64,000 nt of DNA. Origin: Granulicatella elegans. Lineage in GTDB: Bacteria > Bacillota > Bacilli > Lactobacillales > Aerococcaceae. Shown in pieces: positions 27,669 to 38,092 of the stretch. Under the pieces are notes generated by a model, which did not search any database, was not told the DNA's origin, and saw nothing but the letters and a program-made list of their open reading frames with translations. Location: positions 682,001 to 746,000 of the forward strand of contig NZ_CP085953.1 in NCBI RefSeq assembly GCF_020735385.1. Direction: 5' to 3'. Every line of letters begins with the position of its first letter. Within the stretch, counting starts at the first letter, position 1. The position numbers and the translations under genes are program-made.

Positions 27669-29456
27669 TTATTTTTTCACACTAATATTAATTGCATTTA
27701 ACACACGCTCAACAGGGGTGCTTTCTTCGAGTAAGTGCTTTTGTTCTTCTTTAGCAATATCAGGGTGATCAGTAATGATGCCTGAAACGGAACTATGAAG
27801 ATATTTATGAATTTCTTCAGGTTCATTAATCGTCCAAACATAAACTTCATGACCTTGTTGTCTTGCGGCAATGGCTGTTAAGTCATGGTAAGAAAAATCT
27901 TCCACCACATAAAAGTCTACAGCAGGATTTCCAAATCCACCAAATTGGAGTGGAATGACATATCCGGTATCCATTTCAGGAGCTTTTCGCTCAATTTCTT
28001 CAATCACGTTTAAGTTGATAGACATTACTTTGTAAGTTTTTTCAACCCCTAATTCTCTCATTTTTGCAATAAAGAGGTCGGTGTAGTCATCTCCTTCAAA
28101 ACCATGAGGTTTTAATTCAATAAGTAATTTGATATTCAGTTCCTTTGCTTTGGCAACAAATTCTTCAAAAGAAGGAATGTGACTTTCGTAATCATTTTGG
28201 TAAATTGGAAGTCCAACAATTTCATCATAAGTCATATCTTTAACTTTTTTATTGAGACGTGCTAATCGTTTCAAATTATAATCATGCATGACGATAAAGC
28301 GATTATCTTTTGTGAGTATAATATCCATTTCCACATAATCGGCGCCTTCTTTTGCTGCAGCTTCTAGAGCTTCAAGAGAATTTTCTACTCCGTATTCGGT
28401 AAATCCTCGGTGAGCGACGATAGCAGCTGAGGAAGAGTTTTCCCAGTAATATTTTGTAATCGCTTCGCTAGAATAGTAAATCGTTAAACCGATAAAAGCT
28501 GACACTGTAATAATGGTACTTTTAAAGGGGATTTCAGGAATATGATGCTTAATTGTTACATCTACTGCGTCTTCATCATCTGCTAGTTTTACTAAAATAA
28601 TGACTAGAGAAATTTTAGTATAAATCGCCATAAAGAAAATGACTAGTTTTGATAAGACGAATAGGCTCGTTACGATAAAGACATTATCCATTATAGAAGA
28701 TAAGTTTCCTAAAGTAACCGTGAGAATAAATGTCACTAAAAATCCGATAATGGATAGGACGGCCTCAACTAGTAAGAAGATTCCAATATGTCTCCAAATC
28801 TTCTTCTTTGTGAGAGACCAACTTGTTTTTAGATTTTCTAAGAAACAATGATTCGTCAAAATTTGTAGTGGAATAGCGTAAATGAATCGAAGATGAAAAT
28901 AAGCCAGCACGATATATACAATGCTAAATCCGATTGCTCCGGTAGTTGTTTTTTGAATTTCTTCTGTAATAAAGTTTGGAATATATAATTGTTCGGTTAA
29001 AAACGAAGTCATTCCAAATTTTCCTAATGGTAATAGGGTCAATAAATACAATAAGAAATAGATAAATTGTGGGCTGAAAAATTCTCTTACTTCACCGAAA
29101 GCATTTTTCAAGCTCGTTCGCCACGAAAAATGTGTCTTAGAAATGGTTCCATAAACCATAAACGTAAGAATTGAAAATTCAATAAAGACAAATAAAATGA
29201 CGGCGAATAAATACGCAATAAATGCTAAAATAATAATGGGAGAAGAGAAGAATAATTTCATATTACTAAAATTAAAATTACTTTCTCCCGATAAAAAAAT
29301 AATGCCTTTAAATAAAGTTGATAAAATTCGAAAACCAACAAAGGATATGAAAAATTGTAAAAAGGCAGCATTTCGAACATAGGTAATTTTATTGGAAAAT
29401 AAATTGTTTAATACAAATCGAACAGATTTCCAAACAGGTAAAGTTTGATTTTCCAT
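27669..29456 (-). CDS. Membrane-anchored glycerophosphodiester phosphodiesterase
   Basis: A 595-residue protein in two parts. Residues 1-~335 hold seven to eight membrane helices of the GDPD membrane domain. Residues ~340-595 are a GDPD TIM barrel with catalytic VAHRGFTEYGVENSLEA (His, Arg, Glu), YVEMDIILTKD (metal ligands) and MHDYNLKR (second His). It cleaves glycerophosphodiesters to glycerol-3-phosphate, probably acting on lipid or lipoteichoic acid breakdown products at the membrane. It is monocistronic with its own terminator. Confidence 0.9.
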   Translation of the reverse strand: MENQTLPVWKSVRFVLNNLFSNKITYVRNAAFLQFFISFVGFRILSTLFKGIIFLSGESNFNFSNMKLFFSSPIIILAFIAYLFAVILFVFIEFSILTFMVYGTISKTHFSWRTSLKNAFGEVREFFSPQFIYFLLYLLTLLPLGKFGMTSFLTEQLYIPNFITEEIQKTTTGAIGFSIVYIVLAYFHLRFIYAIPLQILTNHCFLENLKTSWSLTKKKIWRHIGIFLLVEAVLSIIGFLVTFILTVTLGNLSSIMDNVFIVTSLFVLSKLVIFFMAIYTKISLVIILVKLADDEDAVDVTIKHHIPEIPFKSTIITVSAFIGLTIYYSSEAITKYYWENSSSAAIVAHRGFTEYGVENSLEALEAAAKEGADYVEMDIILTKDNRFIVMHDYNLKRLARLNKKVKDMTYDEIVGLPIYQNDYESHIPSFEEFVAKAKELNIKLLIELKPHGFEGDDYTDLFIAKMRELGVEKTYKVMSINLNVIEEIERKAPEMDTGYVIPLQFGGFGNPAVDFYVVEDFSYHDLTAIAARQQGHEVYVWTINEPEEIHKYLHSSVSGIITDHPDIAKEEQKHLLEESTPVERVLNAINISVKK

Positions 29457-29603
29457 AAAGCCTCCTTATAGAAAGATTGAGAATATTGTAGCACAGAATG
29501 AAGAAAAGTTGAATATTATAGAAAATGCAAGTTTGATTCGTTGTATCCGTATAGGGATTTCCGTATACTTAAAGCGTAATCATGAATTTATAGGAGGGGT
29601 TTT

Positions 29604-30740
29604 ATGTTTTTATCGGAGGAATTACTAGCACAAATTCATCAAAGAGCAGCGCAATATGACTTAGAAAATGCGTGGCCAAAGGAAGATTATGAGGCATTAA
29701 AAGAAGCGGGGTATTATAAAGCTTTTGTGCCAAAAGAATATGGGGGATATGGTTTATCTCTTCAAGAAATTGCACAAGAACAAACAAGACTGGCGATGGC
29801 AGCACCAGGAACAGCTCTTGGTATTAATATGCACCAAATTATTGTCGGATTAGCCAAACATATGGTTCGATTCGGGAATAAGAAGGGCGAGCAAATTTTA
29901 CGAGATGCGGCTGATGGGAAGTTGCTGGCGTTTGGTATTTCTGAACCAAGTAATGACCGAGTTTTATTTGGCTCCATTTCAAAAGCGGAGCCACAAGAAG
30001 ATGGAGACTATCGTTTTTATGGGAAGAAAGTTTTCCTATCGATGGGGAAATATTGCGATAAATTAGTTTCATTTGGTTCAGATACTTCTGGAGAATCTCC
30101 ATTATCGGTCTTTGCTTATTTAACACCTGATGCAGAAACGTTCGAAGTCAAAGATGATTGGAATACATTAGGAATGAAAGCAACTCAATCAAACACAGTT
30201 GAATTAAAAGGTATTTATGCTGCAGAAGAGCAAATTTTAACAAAAGTAGCTCCTGGTCCAAGTTTTGATCCAGTGGTTTTTGGTATTTTTGCTTATTTTG
30301 AAATTTTATTAGCTGCTACTTATCATGGGATTGGAAAACGTGCGTTAGAAATCGGAATTGAAACGGTAAAAAATCGTCATTCTGTATCGAATGATGCGCC
30401 GTATTCTCAAGATAAAAATATTCGTTGGAGAATTGCCGAAGCAGCTATTATTTTAGATGGCATTCAACCACAAATTAATGAATTAAGTCAAAGATTGGAA
30501 TCAAGCAAAGAATATAGCTTTATTTGGTTACCACGTTTATCTTCGATTAAAAATCGTTCTGTTGAAGTGTCTAAAAAAGCGGTGGAAGAAATTGTACGTG
30601 CGAGTGGAGGAAGTTCTTATTATAATACAACAGAACTTTCACGCTTATATCGTGATGTATTAGCTGGTTTATTCCAACCATCTGATCAAGAATCTCTTCA
30701 TGATGCATGGGCAAATATTTTATTAGGACCTATTGCGTAG
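29604..30740 (+). CDS. Acyl-CoA dehydrogenase family flavoprotein
   Basis: A 378-residue member of the acyl-CoA dehydrogenase superfamily. Features are the N-terminal helical domain (YKAFVPKEYGGYGLSLQE), a middle beta domain with FGISEPSNDR and WNTLGMKATQSNTVELKG, and a C-terminal four-helix domain including IVRASGGSSYYNTTELSRLYRD. The usual catalytic Glu position cannot be fixed by eye, so it could be an acyl-CoA dehydrogenase or a related flavin monooxygenase of the DszC/SfnB type. The start at 29604 has AGGAGG. It is apparently monocistronic. Confidence 0.82.
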   Translation: MFLSEELLAQIHQRAAQYDLENAWPKEDYEALKEAGYYKAFVPKEYGGYGLSLQEIAQEQTRLAMAAPGTALGINMHQIIVGLAKHMVRFGNKKGEQILRDAADGKLLAFGISEPSNDRVLFGSISKAEPQEDGDYRFYGKKVFLSMGKYCDKLVSFGSDTSGESPLSVFAYLTPDAETFEVKDDWNTLGMKATQSNTVELKGIYAAEEQILTKVAPGPSFDPVVFGIFAYFEILLAATYHGIGKRALEIGIETVKNRHSVSNDAPYSQDKNIRWRIAEAAIILDGIQPQINELSQRLESSKEYSFIWLPRLSSIKNRSVEVSKKAVEEIVRASGGSSYYNTTELSRLYRDVLAGLFQPSDQESLHDAWANILLGPIA

Positions 30741-30858
30741 TTAGTTGGTTGGGGTGTGAGTTTTGTTTGAATTTCTTCTTTTTCAAGGGGACGCCTAGCG
30801 ATATTCCTAGTATTTTCAAGAGGTTTATAGTATAATCATTCGTGGCGTTTTGAACGCT

Positions 30859-30898
30859 CGAGGTTCGCAACCATCCCTCGATTCAAAAAACTAGGAGG
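30859..30898 (+). promoter_or_regulatory. preQ1-I riboswitch
   Basis: P1 is CGAGG (30859-30863) with CCTCG (30876-30880), enclosing TTCGCAACCATC. The A-rich tail ATTCAAAAAACTA runs into the ribosome site AGGAGG. This is the class I preQ1 aptamer, and the tail pairing would hide the ribosome site, giving translational control of the downstream queT gene. A TATAAT at 30831-30836 is the likely -10 box. Confidence 0.88.
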
Positions 30899-30905
30899 AA
30901 AAGAA

Positions 30906-31415
30906 ATGAAACAAAATAATGTAAAAGTGTTGATTATCAATGCGATTGTAGCAGCACTATATGTGGTGATTACAACAGTATTTGCTTTTATGTCCTTTGG
31001 GAATATCCAATTCCGTATTTCAGAAATGTTAAACCATTTATTTGTCTTTGATAAAAAATATGGGTACGGAATTATTGCGGGTGTTATTTTAGCCAATACG
31101 ATTTTTATGTCTAGCTCTGGTTTAGGAGTGTATGATTTAGTATTTGGTTTAGGACATTCTATTTTATCTTTATTGATTGGTACATTAGTGTTCCGATTTG
31201 CAAAAGATTTAAAAGGGAAAATGTTATTGTTATCCATCGTATTTAGTGTGATGATTTTCTTAGTAGCTATTGAGTTGAAAATTGTATTAGAATTACCATT
31301 TTGGTTAAGCTACTTTGAAACTTTTGTTGGTGAAATTGTAGTCATGTTAGTGGGAATTCCAGTCATGTTAGCAGCCGACAAAGCAATTGATTTTACAAAA
31401 CAAATGAATGCATAA
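30906..31415 (+). CDS. queT: QueT family queuosine-precursor transporter
   Basis: A 169-residue membrane protein with five to six helices, of the QueT (COG4708) ECF substrate-binding family. The typical start KVLIINAIVAALYVVITTVF and the motif GNIQFRISEMLNHL are present. It takes up preQ0 or preQ1 for queuosine synthesis, presumably with a shared ECF energising module encoded elsewhere. Control by the preQ1-I riboswitch just upstream supports the assignment. A terminator follows. Confidence 0.92.
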   Translation: MKQNNVKVLIINAIVAALYVVITTVFAFMSFGNIQFRISEMLNHLFVFDKKYGYGIIAGVILANTIFMSSSGLGVYDLVFGLGHSILSLLIGTLVFRFAKDLKGKMLLLSIVFSVMIFLVAIELKIVLELPFWLSYFETFVGEIVVMLVGIPVMLAADKAIDFTKQMNA

Positions 31416-31424
31416 TTGATGTTT

Positions 31425-31462
31425 TAAAAGGTATATTCGAGAATTCGGGTATGCCTTTTATT
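31425..31462 (+). terminator. Terminator of queT
   Basis: AAAAGGTATA pairs with TATGCCTTTT (one G-U) before TATTG, ten bases after the stop. Confidence 0.7.
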
Positions 31463-31583
31463 GTTGTGGGAAATGTTGTTGGTTAGGTTTATTAAAAAAG
31501 TCAAAACTTAACCAGATAACTTGTCAAATAGCATAAAAGCATCTAAACTATAGTAGACTATGAATCAGAAAAGAGGAATTTCA

Positions 31584-32222
31584 ATGGAATTATTGAGTTT
31601 AACAGTAGGACGTCTACAAGAGAACGTGTATTTTTTAATTGATGAAAATAAAGAAACATTAATTTTTGACCCAGGTGCACAAGCAGAGGATATTAAAGAA
31701 TTAATTGAAGAAGAAGGATTGAAGCCAATTGCGATTGTGTTAACACATGCGCATGGAGATCATATTGGAGCAGTAGATGAATTAAGAAAAGCCTATAATA
31801 TTCCAATGTATATGAATGAAATTGAAAAAGAATTTTTAACGAATACAGATTTCAATCGTTCATTATATTCAAACGAAAATATTACGGTAAAACCTGCTGA
31901 CGGATACTATCCAGCAGAATTAGGAAAATGGAAAATTGGAAGTTTCGAGCCTGAATTAGCGTTAATTCCAGGACATTCTCCAGGTAGTACAGTCTTTATC
32001 TTCAAAGACAATGGATTTGTTATCGGAGGAGATGTTTTATTCAAAGGAAGCGTTGGACGCAGTGACTTCTCATATGGCAGTCATATGACATTAATGGCAG
32101 GGATTGAACAATATTTATTACCATTACCAGGAAATACGGTTGTTTTCCCAGGACATGGAGAACCAACAACATTACAAGATGAAATTGCAAGTAATCCGTT
32201 TTTAAATGGCGCAACGAGATAG
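31584..32222 (+). CDS. MBL-fold metallohydrolase (glyoxalase II-like, YqgX type)
   Basis: A 212-residue metallo-beta-lactamase-fold hydrolase. The metal-binding HAHGDH follows at about residues 62-67, with further ligands in IPGHSPGS, IGGDVLFKGSVGRSD and FPGHGEPT. It resembles YqgX/YcbL small glyoxalase II-like proteins acting on thioesters. The ATG at 31584 follows AGAGGA and is preferred over the upstream ATG at 31560. It is the first gene of a run with tatD, rnmV and rsmA, all on the plus strand with short gaps. Confidence 0.88.
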   Translation: MELLSLTVGRLQENVYFLIDENKETLIFDPGAQAEDIKELIEEEGLKPIAIVLTHAHGDHIGAVDELRKAYNIPMYMNEIEKEFLTNTDFNRSLYSNENITVKPADGYYPAELGKWKIGSFEPELALIPGHSPGSTVFIFKDNGFVIGGDVLFKGSVGRSDFSYGSHMTLMAGIEQYLLPLPGNTVVFPGHGEPTTLQDEIASNPFLNGATR

Positions 32223-32243
32223 GACTCAGTAGGAGAATTCATA

Positions 32244-33022
32244 ATGATTTTTGATACACATACACATTTAAATGTAGAGCAATTCGAAGGAGAAGAAGCA
32301 GACGTTATTAAGCGTGCAAAGGAATTAGCTGTTACGCGATTTGCGGTTGTCGGATTTGATACACCAACGATTGAAAAAGCTCTTCGATTAAGTGAAACTT
32401 TTGAAGAAGTAGTGGCGATTGTAGGATGGCATCCGGTCGAAGCACATGCCTATACACTAGAAATTGAGAAAACATTAATCACACAATTAACCCATCCAAA
32501 AGTAGTGGCAATGGGGGAAATGGGATTAGACTATTACTGGGATGATTCTACACCAGAAGAACAAGAACGAGTATTCCGTCGTCAAATTGCCATTGCTAAA
32601 GAAATGAAATTGCCGATTGTTATTCATAATCGTGATGCGACAGAAGATTGCTATCGTATTTTAAAAGAAGAAGATATTCGAGATATTGGTGGAATTATGC
32701 ATAGTTATAATGGCGATGTGGAATATATGAAACGTTTCTTAGATTTAGGAATGCATATTTCTTTTAGTGGAGTTGTAACGTTTAAAAATGCTCCTCAAGT
32801 TCGTGAGTGTGCGAAAATCGTTCCACTCGATCGTTTTTTAGTTGAAACAGATGCCCCTTATTTGGCTCCTGTTCCGTATCGTGGAAAGAGAAACGAAACG
32901 GGGTATACCCGCTATGTTGTTGAAACAATTGCTAAGGAACGGGAAATGGCTTGGGAAGAAATTGCTAGAGCATCGACAGAAAATGCAATGAAGCTATTTC
33001 GGTTTGAAGAAAGAGGATTAAA

Positions 33023-33026
<4 letters not shown>
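32244..33026 (+). CDS. tatD: TatD family deoxyribonuclease
   Basis: A 260-residue TatD/YcfH metal-dependent hydrolase. Metal ligands are seen in FDTHTHLN, GWHPVEAH, GEMGLDYYW, IVIHNRDA, IMHSYNGD and ETDAPYLAP. TatD proteins are 3'-exonucleases implicated in DNA repair and DNA breakdown. The stop overlaps the rnmV start (ATGA), and the tatD-rnmV-rsmA order is the classic Firmicute arrangement. Confidence 0.94.
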
Positions 33027-34463
<1,437 letters not shown>

Positions 34464-34534
34464 CAATTGTTCACAGGAAAAGACAGGGAACGTGATATAT
34501 TTATTTGTAATCATTTTTGAAAGGATGGAGAAAA

Positions 34535-35524
34535 ATGGAATAATGGGTTCAACGAAGTAAAGGAATTTTATTAACTTTTGGATTAGCAGTATTAGCTGTT
34601 ATGTTAGGAGACGTAATGCCGGTTATTGGAAGTGCGGTATTTGCGATTATTTTTGGGATGTTAGTCAGTAATTTCTATACATTACCAAGTGATTTTAAAC
34701 CAGGAATTAATTATTCTGCTAAAAAATTATTACATTATTCGATTATTGCATTAGGGTTTACAATGTCATTTGCCCAAGTTCAACAAACAGGATTAGAGTC
34801 TTTACAAGTAACGCTTTTTACGATTGTGGCAGCTTTCTTAACAGCAGCTCTTGTGGGAAAATGGTTAGGCTTATCTAATCATTTACGAACATTAGTAGGA
34901 TTTGGGACAGCCATTTGTGGAGGTTCTGCAATTGCAGCAGCTTCTCCTATTATTGAAGCAGATGATGAAGAAATTGCTTTGTCGATGTCAACAATTTTCT
35001 TATTTAATATTATTGCTGTGTTCTTATTCCCATTTTTAGGACATGTGTTACAAATGACAGATGCACAATTTGGATTGTTCGCAGGAACAGCGATTAATGA
35101 TACTTCCAGCGTAGTCGCTGCTGGTTATAGTTATAGTAGTGGGGCAGGCGATATTGCCACGATTGTAAAATTAACACGTGCGTTAATGATTTTACCAGCT
35201 TGCTTAATTTTGTCACTTATTGAAGCAAGACGTCAAAAGCAATCTGGGGAATCTGTGAATTGGAAGAAAATTTTCCCGATGTTTATTTTATGGTTTTTAG
35301 TGGCATCTGTTGTGACAAGTGTGGGAATTTTCCCTAAAGCATTTATCCCATATGCAAAATTAGCTTCTAACTGGTTAATGGCAATGGCATTAGCTGGTAT
35401 TGGTTGCCAAGTATCGTTTAAGAGTTTCCGTAAAGCAGGAGCTAAACCGATTGCTACAGGTTTGGCAACTTGGTTTGTAGTAGGAGTAACTAGTTTATTT
35501 TTTCAATATTTTGTAATGAAGTAG
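34535..35524 (+). pseudogene. YeiH/UPF0324 family membrane transporter with stop at codon 3
   Basis: The proper start appears to be the ATG at 34535, with AAAGGATGGAG before it. It reads Met-Glu-TAA, and the same frame then runs open (WVQRSKGILLTFGLAVLAVML) to 35524. One base change (TAA to AAA) would restore a full 329-residue YeiH protein. From the next ATG, 34601, a 307-residue protein lacking the first membrane helix could be made. The family (putative sulfate exporters) has about ten helices; GFGTAICGGSAIAA and AINDTSSVVAAG are its conserved loops. Confidence 0.75.
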
Positions 35525-35545
35525 TCCCTGAATGAAGGAGAGTTT

Positions 35546-35740
35546 ATGAAGCGCCTATTGAGTGTAGGATTTTGGATAGGTTTGATTTATCTTTTGATTT
35601 TTTTGAAGGTAAATGCGGTTCAATCGTTTGTAAATACTTCGATGGTTGGAGTTTATTTACATGTGGTGATGATTTGCTTGTTGATTATCGGATTTTTCGC
35701 CTATCTATTAAGAATCATACATTTCTTATTTGTGTCGTAG
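35546..35740 (+). CDS. Small membrane protein of unknown function
   Basis: A 64-residue protein that is almost wholly two hydrophobic helices (VGFWIGLIYLLIFLKV and VYLHVVMICLLIIGFFAYLL). It starts 22 bases after the YeiH gene with GAAGGAG as ribosome site and is probably cotranscribed. I do not recognise the family. It ends exactly where the structured element begins. Confidence 0.6.
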   Translation: MKRLLSVGFWIGLIYLLIFLKVNAVQSFVNTSMVGVYLHVVMICLLIIGFFAYLLRIIHFLFVS

Positions 35741-35909
35741 AATAGAAAAAACAAAGATTTGTTTTGAATGGCAACGGACGCCAGCAGCTTCGCAAAAGCG
35801 AATCTCATGGCTAAAATTTGAGCCTAGGGTCTCAAATTTTCCGGCAACTAAAACCGCTGTTGCGGTTTTGGTTGCTTCTGCTATTAAAACAAATCTTTGT
35901 TTTTCTATT
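35741..35909. other. Highly structured multi-hairpin element between convergent genes
   Basis: Arms 35741-35765 and 35886-35909 pair over 24 bp with one bulged A. Inside are three hairpins: TTCGC/GCGAA (35789-35802), AAAATTTGAG/CTCAAATTTT (35813-35840, loop CCTAGGGT) and a 14-bp arm pair GCAACTAAAACCGC with a TGTT loop (35844-35875). AGCAG/CTGCT closes an inner junction. The whole ~170 nt folds as a cloverleaf on either strand. The fni stop codon (35905-35907) lies in the right arm. It may be a bidirectional terminator, a MITE-like repeat or a structured RNA. Confidence 0.7.
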
Positions 35910-36981
35910 TCTTTTTACTTCTATTTGCGAAGGTTGTCCAGTCTATGTGGCGGGCGTTGCACCAGTGAGCGGTGGTTTTTGGGAGAATGATGTCTGTTTG
36001 GCGTAATGCTTCTGTTTTTGAAACGCCTAATAGGGTGTAAATATTTCTTAATTGATTCTTCCAGTCATTGACCGTTTGAATGGCTGTTGGTAGGGAATCT
36101 TGTGGGCGAATTAAATGTAAAAATTCTCCAGACATTCCTACAGCACTTGCTCCTAGAGCAAGACATTTTATGATATCTAATGGTGAATGAATGCCCCCAG
36201 AAGCAATGAGTTCACAAGATAAATCATAACCTTCTACTAAGGACTGAACTGTTGTTTGTCCCCAGTCTTCTAATTCATCAAATAAATCATCTTCTCTTCG
36301 AGCACTTTCAATGGCTGCAAAATTTGTGCCTCCACGTCCACTAATATCAATCGTTTGAACTCCGATATTGATCAGTTCTTGCATTGCTTCTCTACTAAAT
36401 CCAAATCCCACTTCTTTAACAATAACAGGAACATCTACATTAGAGACGATTTCCTCAATGTTTTTTAACCAATGATGGAAAGAGCGATCTCCTTCAGGCA
36501 TCACTAATTCTTGTAAAGTATTCACATGGATTTGAATGCCATTAGCTTCAATGAGGTCAATCGCTTTTTTAGCAGATTCAACGGTATAGTGTGCACCTAA
36601 ATTCGCCAATACAATTCCGTTAGGATTTTCTTTTCGGATAATGGTAAAGCTTTCTGCAGTAGAAGGGTCTTTCATGGTAATACTCATCGATCCAGTGGCC
36701 ATCGCAATTCCTGTTTCATGTGCCAATTGTGCTAGCCGTTGATTAATCAGAGTTGTTCGAGGACTTCCACCAGTAATCGCATTAATGAAAAATGGAGTTT
36801 CTAAAGTGAATCCTGCCATTTTTGTTTGAAGAGAAATTTCATCTACAGCCATTTCAGATAGAGGATGGTGGACAAAACGAGTTTGTCGTAATTCTAAATG
36901 CGACTGTGATTGATATTGTTGAGTCGCATGACCTACATGTTCATCTTTTCTTTTCATTTGTTGTGTATAGGCTTGTATCAT
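35905..36981 (-). CDS. fni: Type 2 isopentenyl-diphosphate delta-isomerase
   Basis: A 358-residue FMN- and NADPH-dependent isomerase converting isopentenyl diphosphate to dimethylallyl diphosphate. Motifs: TPFFINAITGGSP near the start, ANLGAHYT, the conserved VKEVGFGFS, and ISGRGGTNFAAIE for FMN phosphate binding. It is the last gene of the mevalonate operon and overlaps mvaK2 by four bases. Its stop codon lies within the right arm of the structured element. Confidence 0.95.
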   Translation of the reverse strand: MIQAYTQQMKRKDEHVGHATQQYQSQSHLELRQTRFVHHPLSEMAVDEISLQTKMAGFTLETPFFINAITGGSPRTTLINQRLAQLAHETGIAMATGSMSITMKDPSTAESFTIIRKENPNGIVLANLGAHYTVESAKKAIDLIEANGIQIHVNTLQELVMPEGDRSFHHWLKNIEEIVSNVDVPVIVKEVGFGFSREAMQELINIGVQTIDISGRGGTNFAAIESARREDDLFDELEDWGQTTVQSLVEGYDLSCELIASGGIHSPLDIIKCLALGASAVGMSGEFLHLIRPQDSLPTAIQTVNDWKNQLRNIYTLLGVSKTEALRQTDIILPKTTAHWCNARHIDWTTFANRSKKK

Positions 36982-38090
36982 GAGAGTTCCTTTCTAATAG
37001 CACCTTTTGAAGGGGCTATTTCTAAGTTTAGTGGAAGAATACCAGATTTTTCCCATTGGGTTGTGATGGTGTCTTCTTGTTGTGGTTTTGTAATAAAGCA
37101 AATCCCACAATCGCCTCCGCCAGCTCCAGAAGTTTTGGCACTTGCGTTTTCTTGAAGTGCAATTTGGCAAAGTTTTGTTAAGGATGGGGTTTCGAGTACA
37201 ATATTCATCTCCTTAGCAAAGTTTAATAAGAGAGCTCGATTATCCGTAATTCCTTGTAGAAATGCTTCTGTATCTTGGTTTGTTAAAGCAGTTGTTAGTT
37301 GGTTTAGAATCATTGTGTTTTGTTTCAAAAATTGTTGATAATACGCATCTTTTTCTGCTTGTGTTCTTGTATGAGTGACGGATGATACGAACGAAGAAGT
37401 ATCTGCTTTTTCCTTTGTCCATCCTACAAGTATTTTTAGCGATGTTGGTAAAGATACTGGCTGAATCACTAAGCCTGTCCATCCTTTGTCGACGACTTCT
37501 GAAATAGAATGCTGTTGTAATTGTTCTTGGATCCATGTTGCATCGATTCGTTGATATAAAATGACACCTCCAAATGCACTAGAAGCAATATCTCCTAAGG
37601 AACCATTACTACCAAGAAGAGTATTGGTAATGGCTGCTAATTTATAGATGAGTAGAGGTTCAACAGGAATATGATGCCATTGTAAAATAGCGTCAATGGT
37701 CGCAACAACAACAGCTCCACTAGAGCCAAGACCGAATTTGATAGTAGAGTGAACATCATCTAATTGGCTTGTTACTTTTAAATGATAGAGATTTTCATTC
37801 CAATAGTTTCGTTGTTTCGCATAAGTTTCAGCAACTTCAATTGCAGTAGTCATTAATGTATATGGATGATTTTCTTCGATCATTTGTAAAAGTCCTTGTT
37901 CTCTTTTCCAATGAAGCGTCAAATTCGGTTGTTGAGTGGAATAAATCGTTCCAACTTCTGCAAGAGAAGGAGTTAAGTCAACGGTTAAATAGCGATTGAC
38001 AGCTGCAATCAGTGCCGGTTGTCTTGGAGTAACGACTGCATATTCGCCAGCGATAAATAATTTTCCAGGAGCTGTAGCTTGTATATTCAT
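36978..38090 (-). CDS. mvaK2: Phosphomevalonate kinase
   Basis: A 370-residue GHMP kinase making mevalonate diphosphate. The N-terminus APGKLFIAGEYAVV, the ATP-binding loop KFGLGSSGAVVVATI (about residue 106) and the late KTSGAGGGDCGICF motif are intact. It is the third gene of the operon mvaK1-mvaD-mvaK2-fni, two bases after mvaD. Confidence 0.95.
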   Translation of the reverse strand: MNIQATAPGKLFIAGEYAVVTPRQPALIAAVNRYLTVDLTPSLAEVGTIYSTQQPNLTLHWKREQGLLQMIEENHPYTLMTTAIEVAETYAKQRNYWNENLYHLKVTSQLDDVHSTIKFGLGSSGAVVVATIDAILQWHHIPVEPLLIYKLAAITNTLLGSNGSLGDIASSAFGGVILYQRIDATWIQEQLQQHSISEVVDKGWTGLVIQPVSLPTSLKILVGWTKEKADTSSFVSSVTHTRTQAEKDAYYQQFLKQNTMILNQLTTALTNQDTEAFLQGITDNRALLLNFAKEMNIVLETPSLTKLCQIALQENASAKTSGAGGGDCGICFITKPQQEDTITTQWEKSGILPLNLEIAPSKGAIRKELS

Positions 38091-38092
38091 AG

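Noticed and set aside
35730-35990. 86-codon plus-strand frame across the structured element and the fni end
   Set aside because: It overlaps the hairpins and the real fni gene, has no ribosome site and no recognisable protein features.
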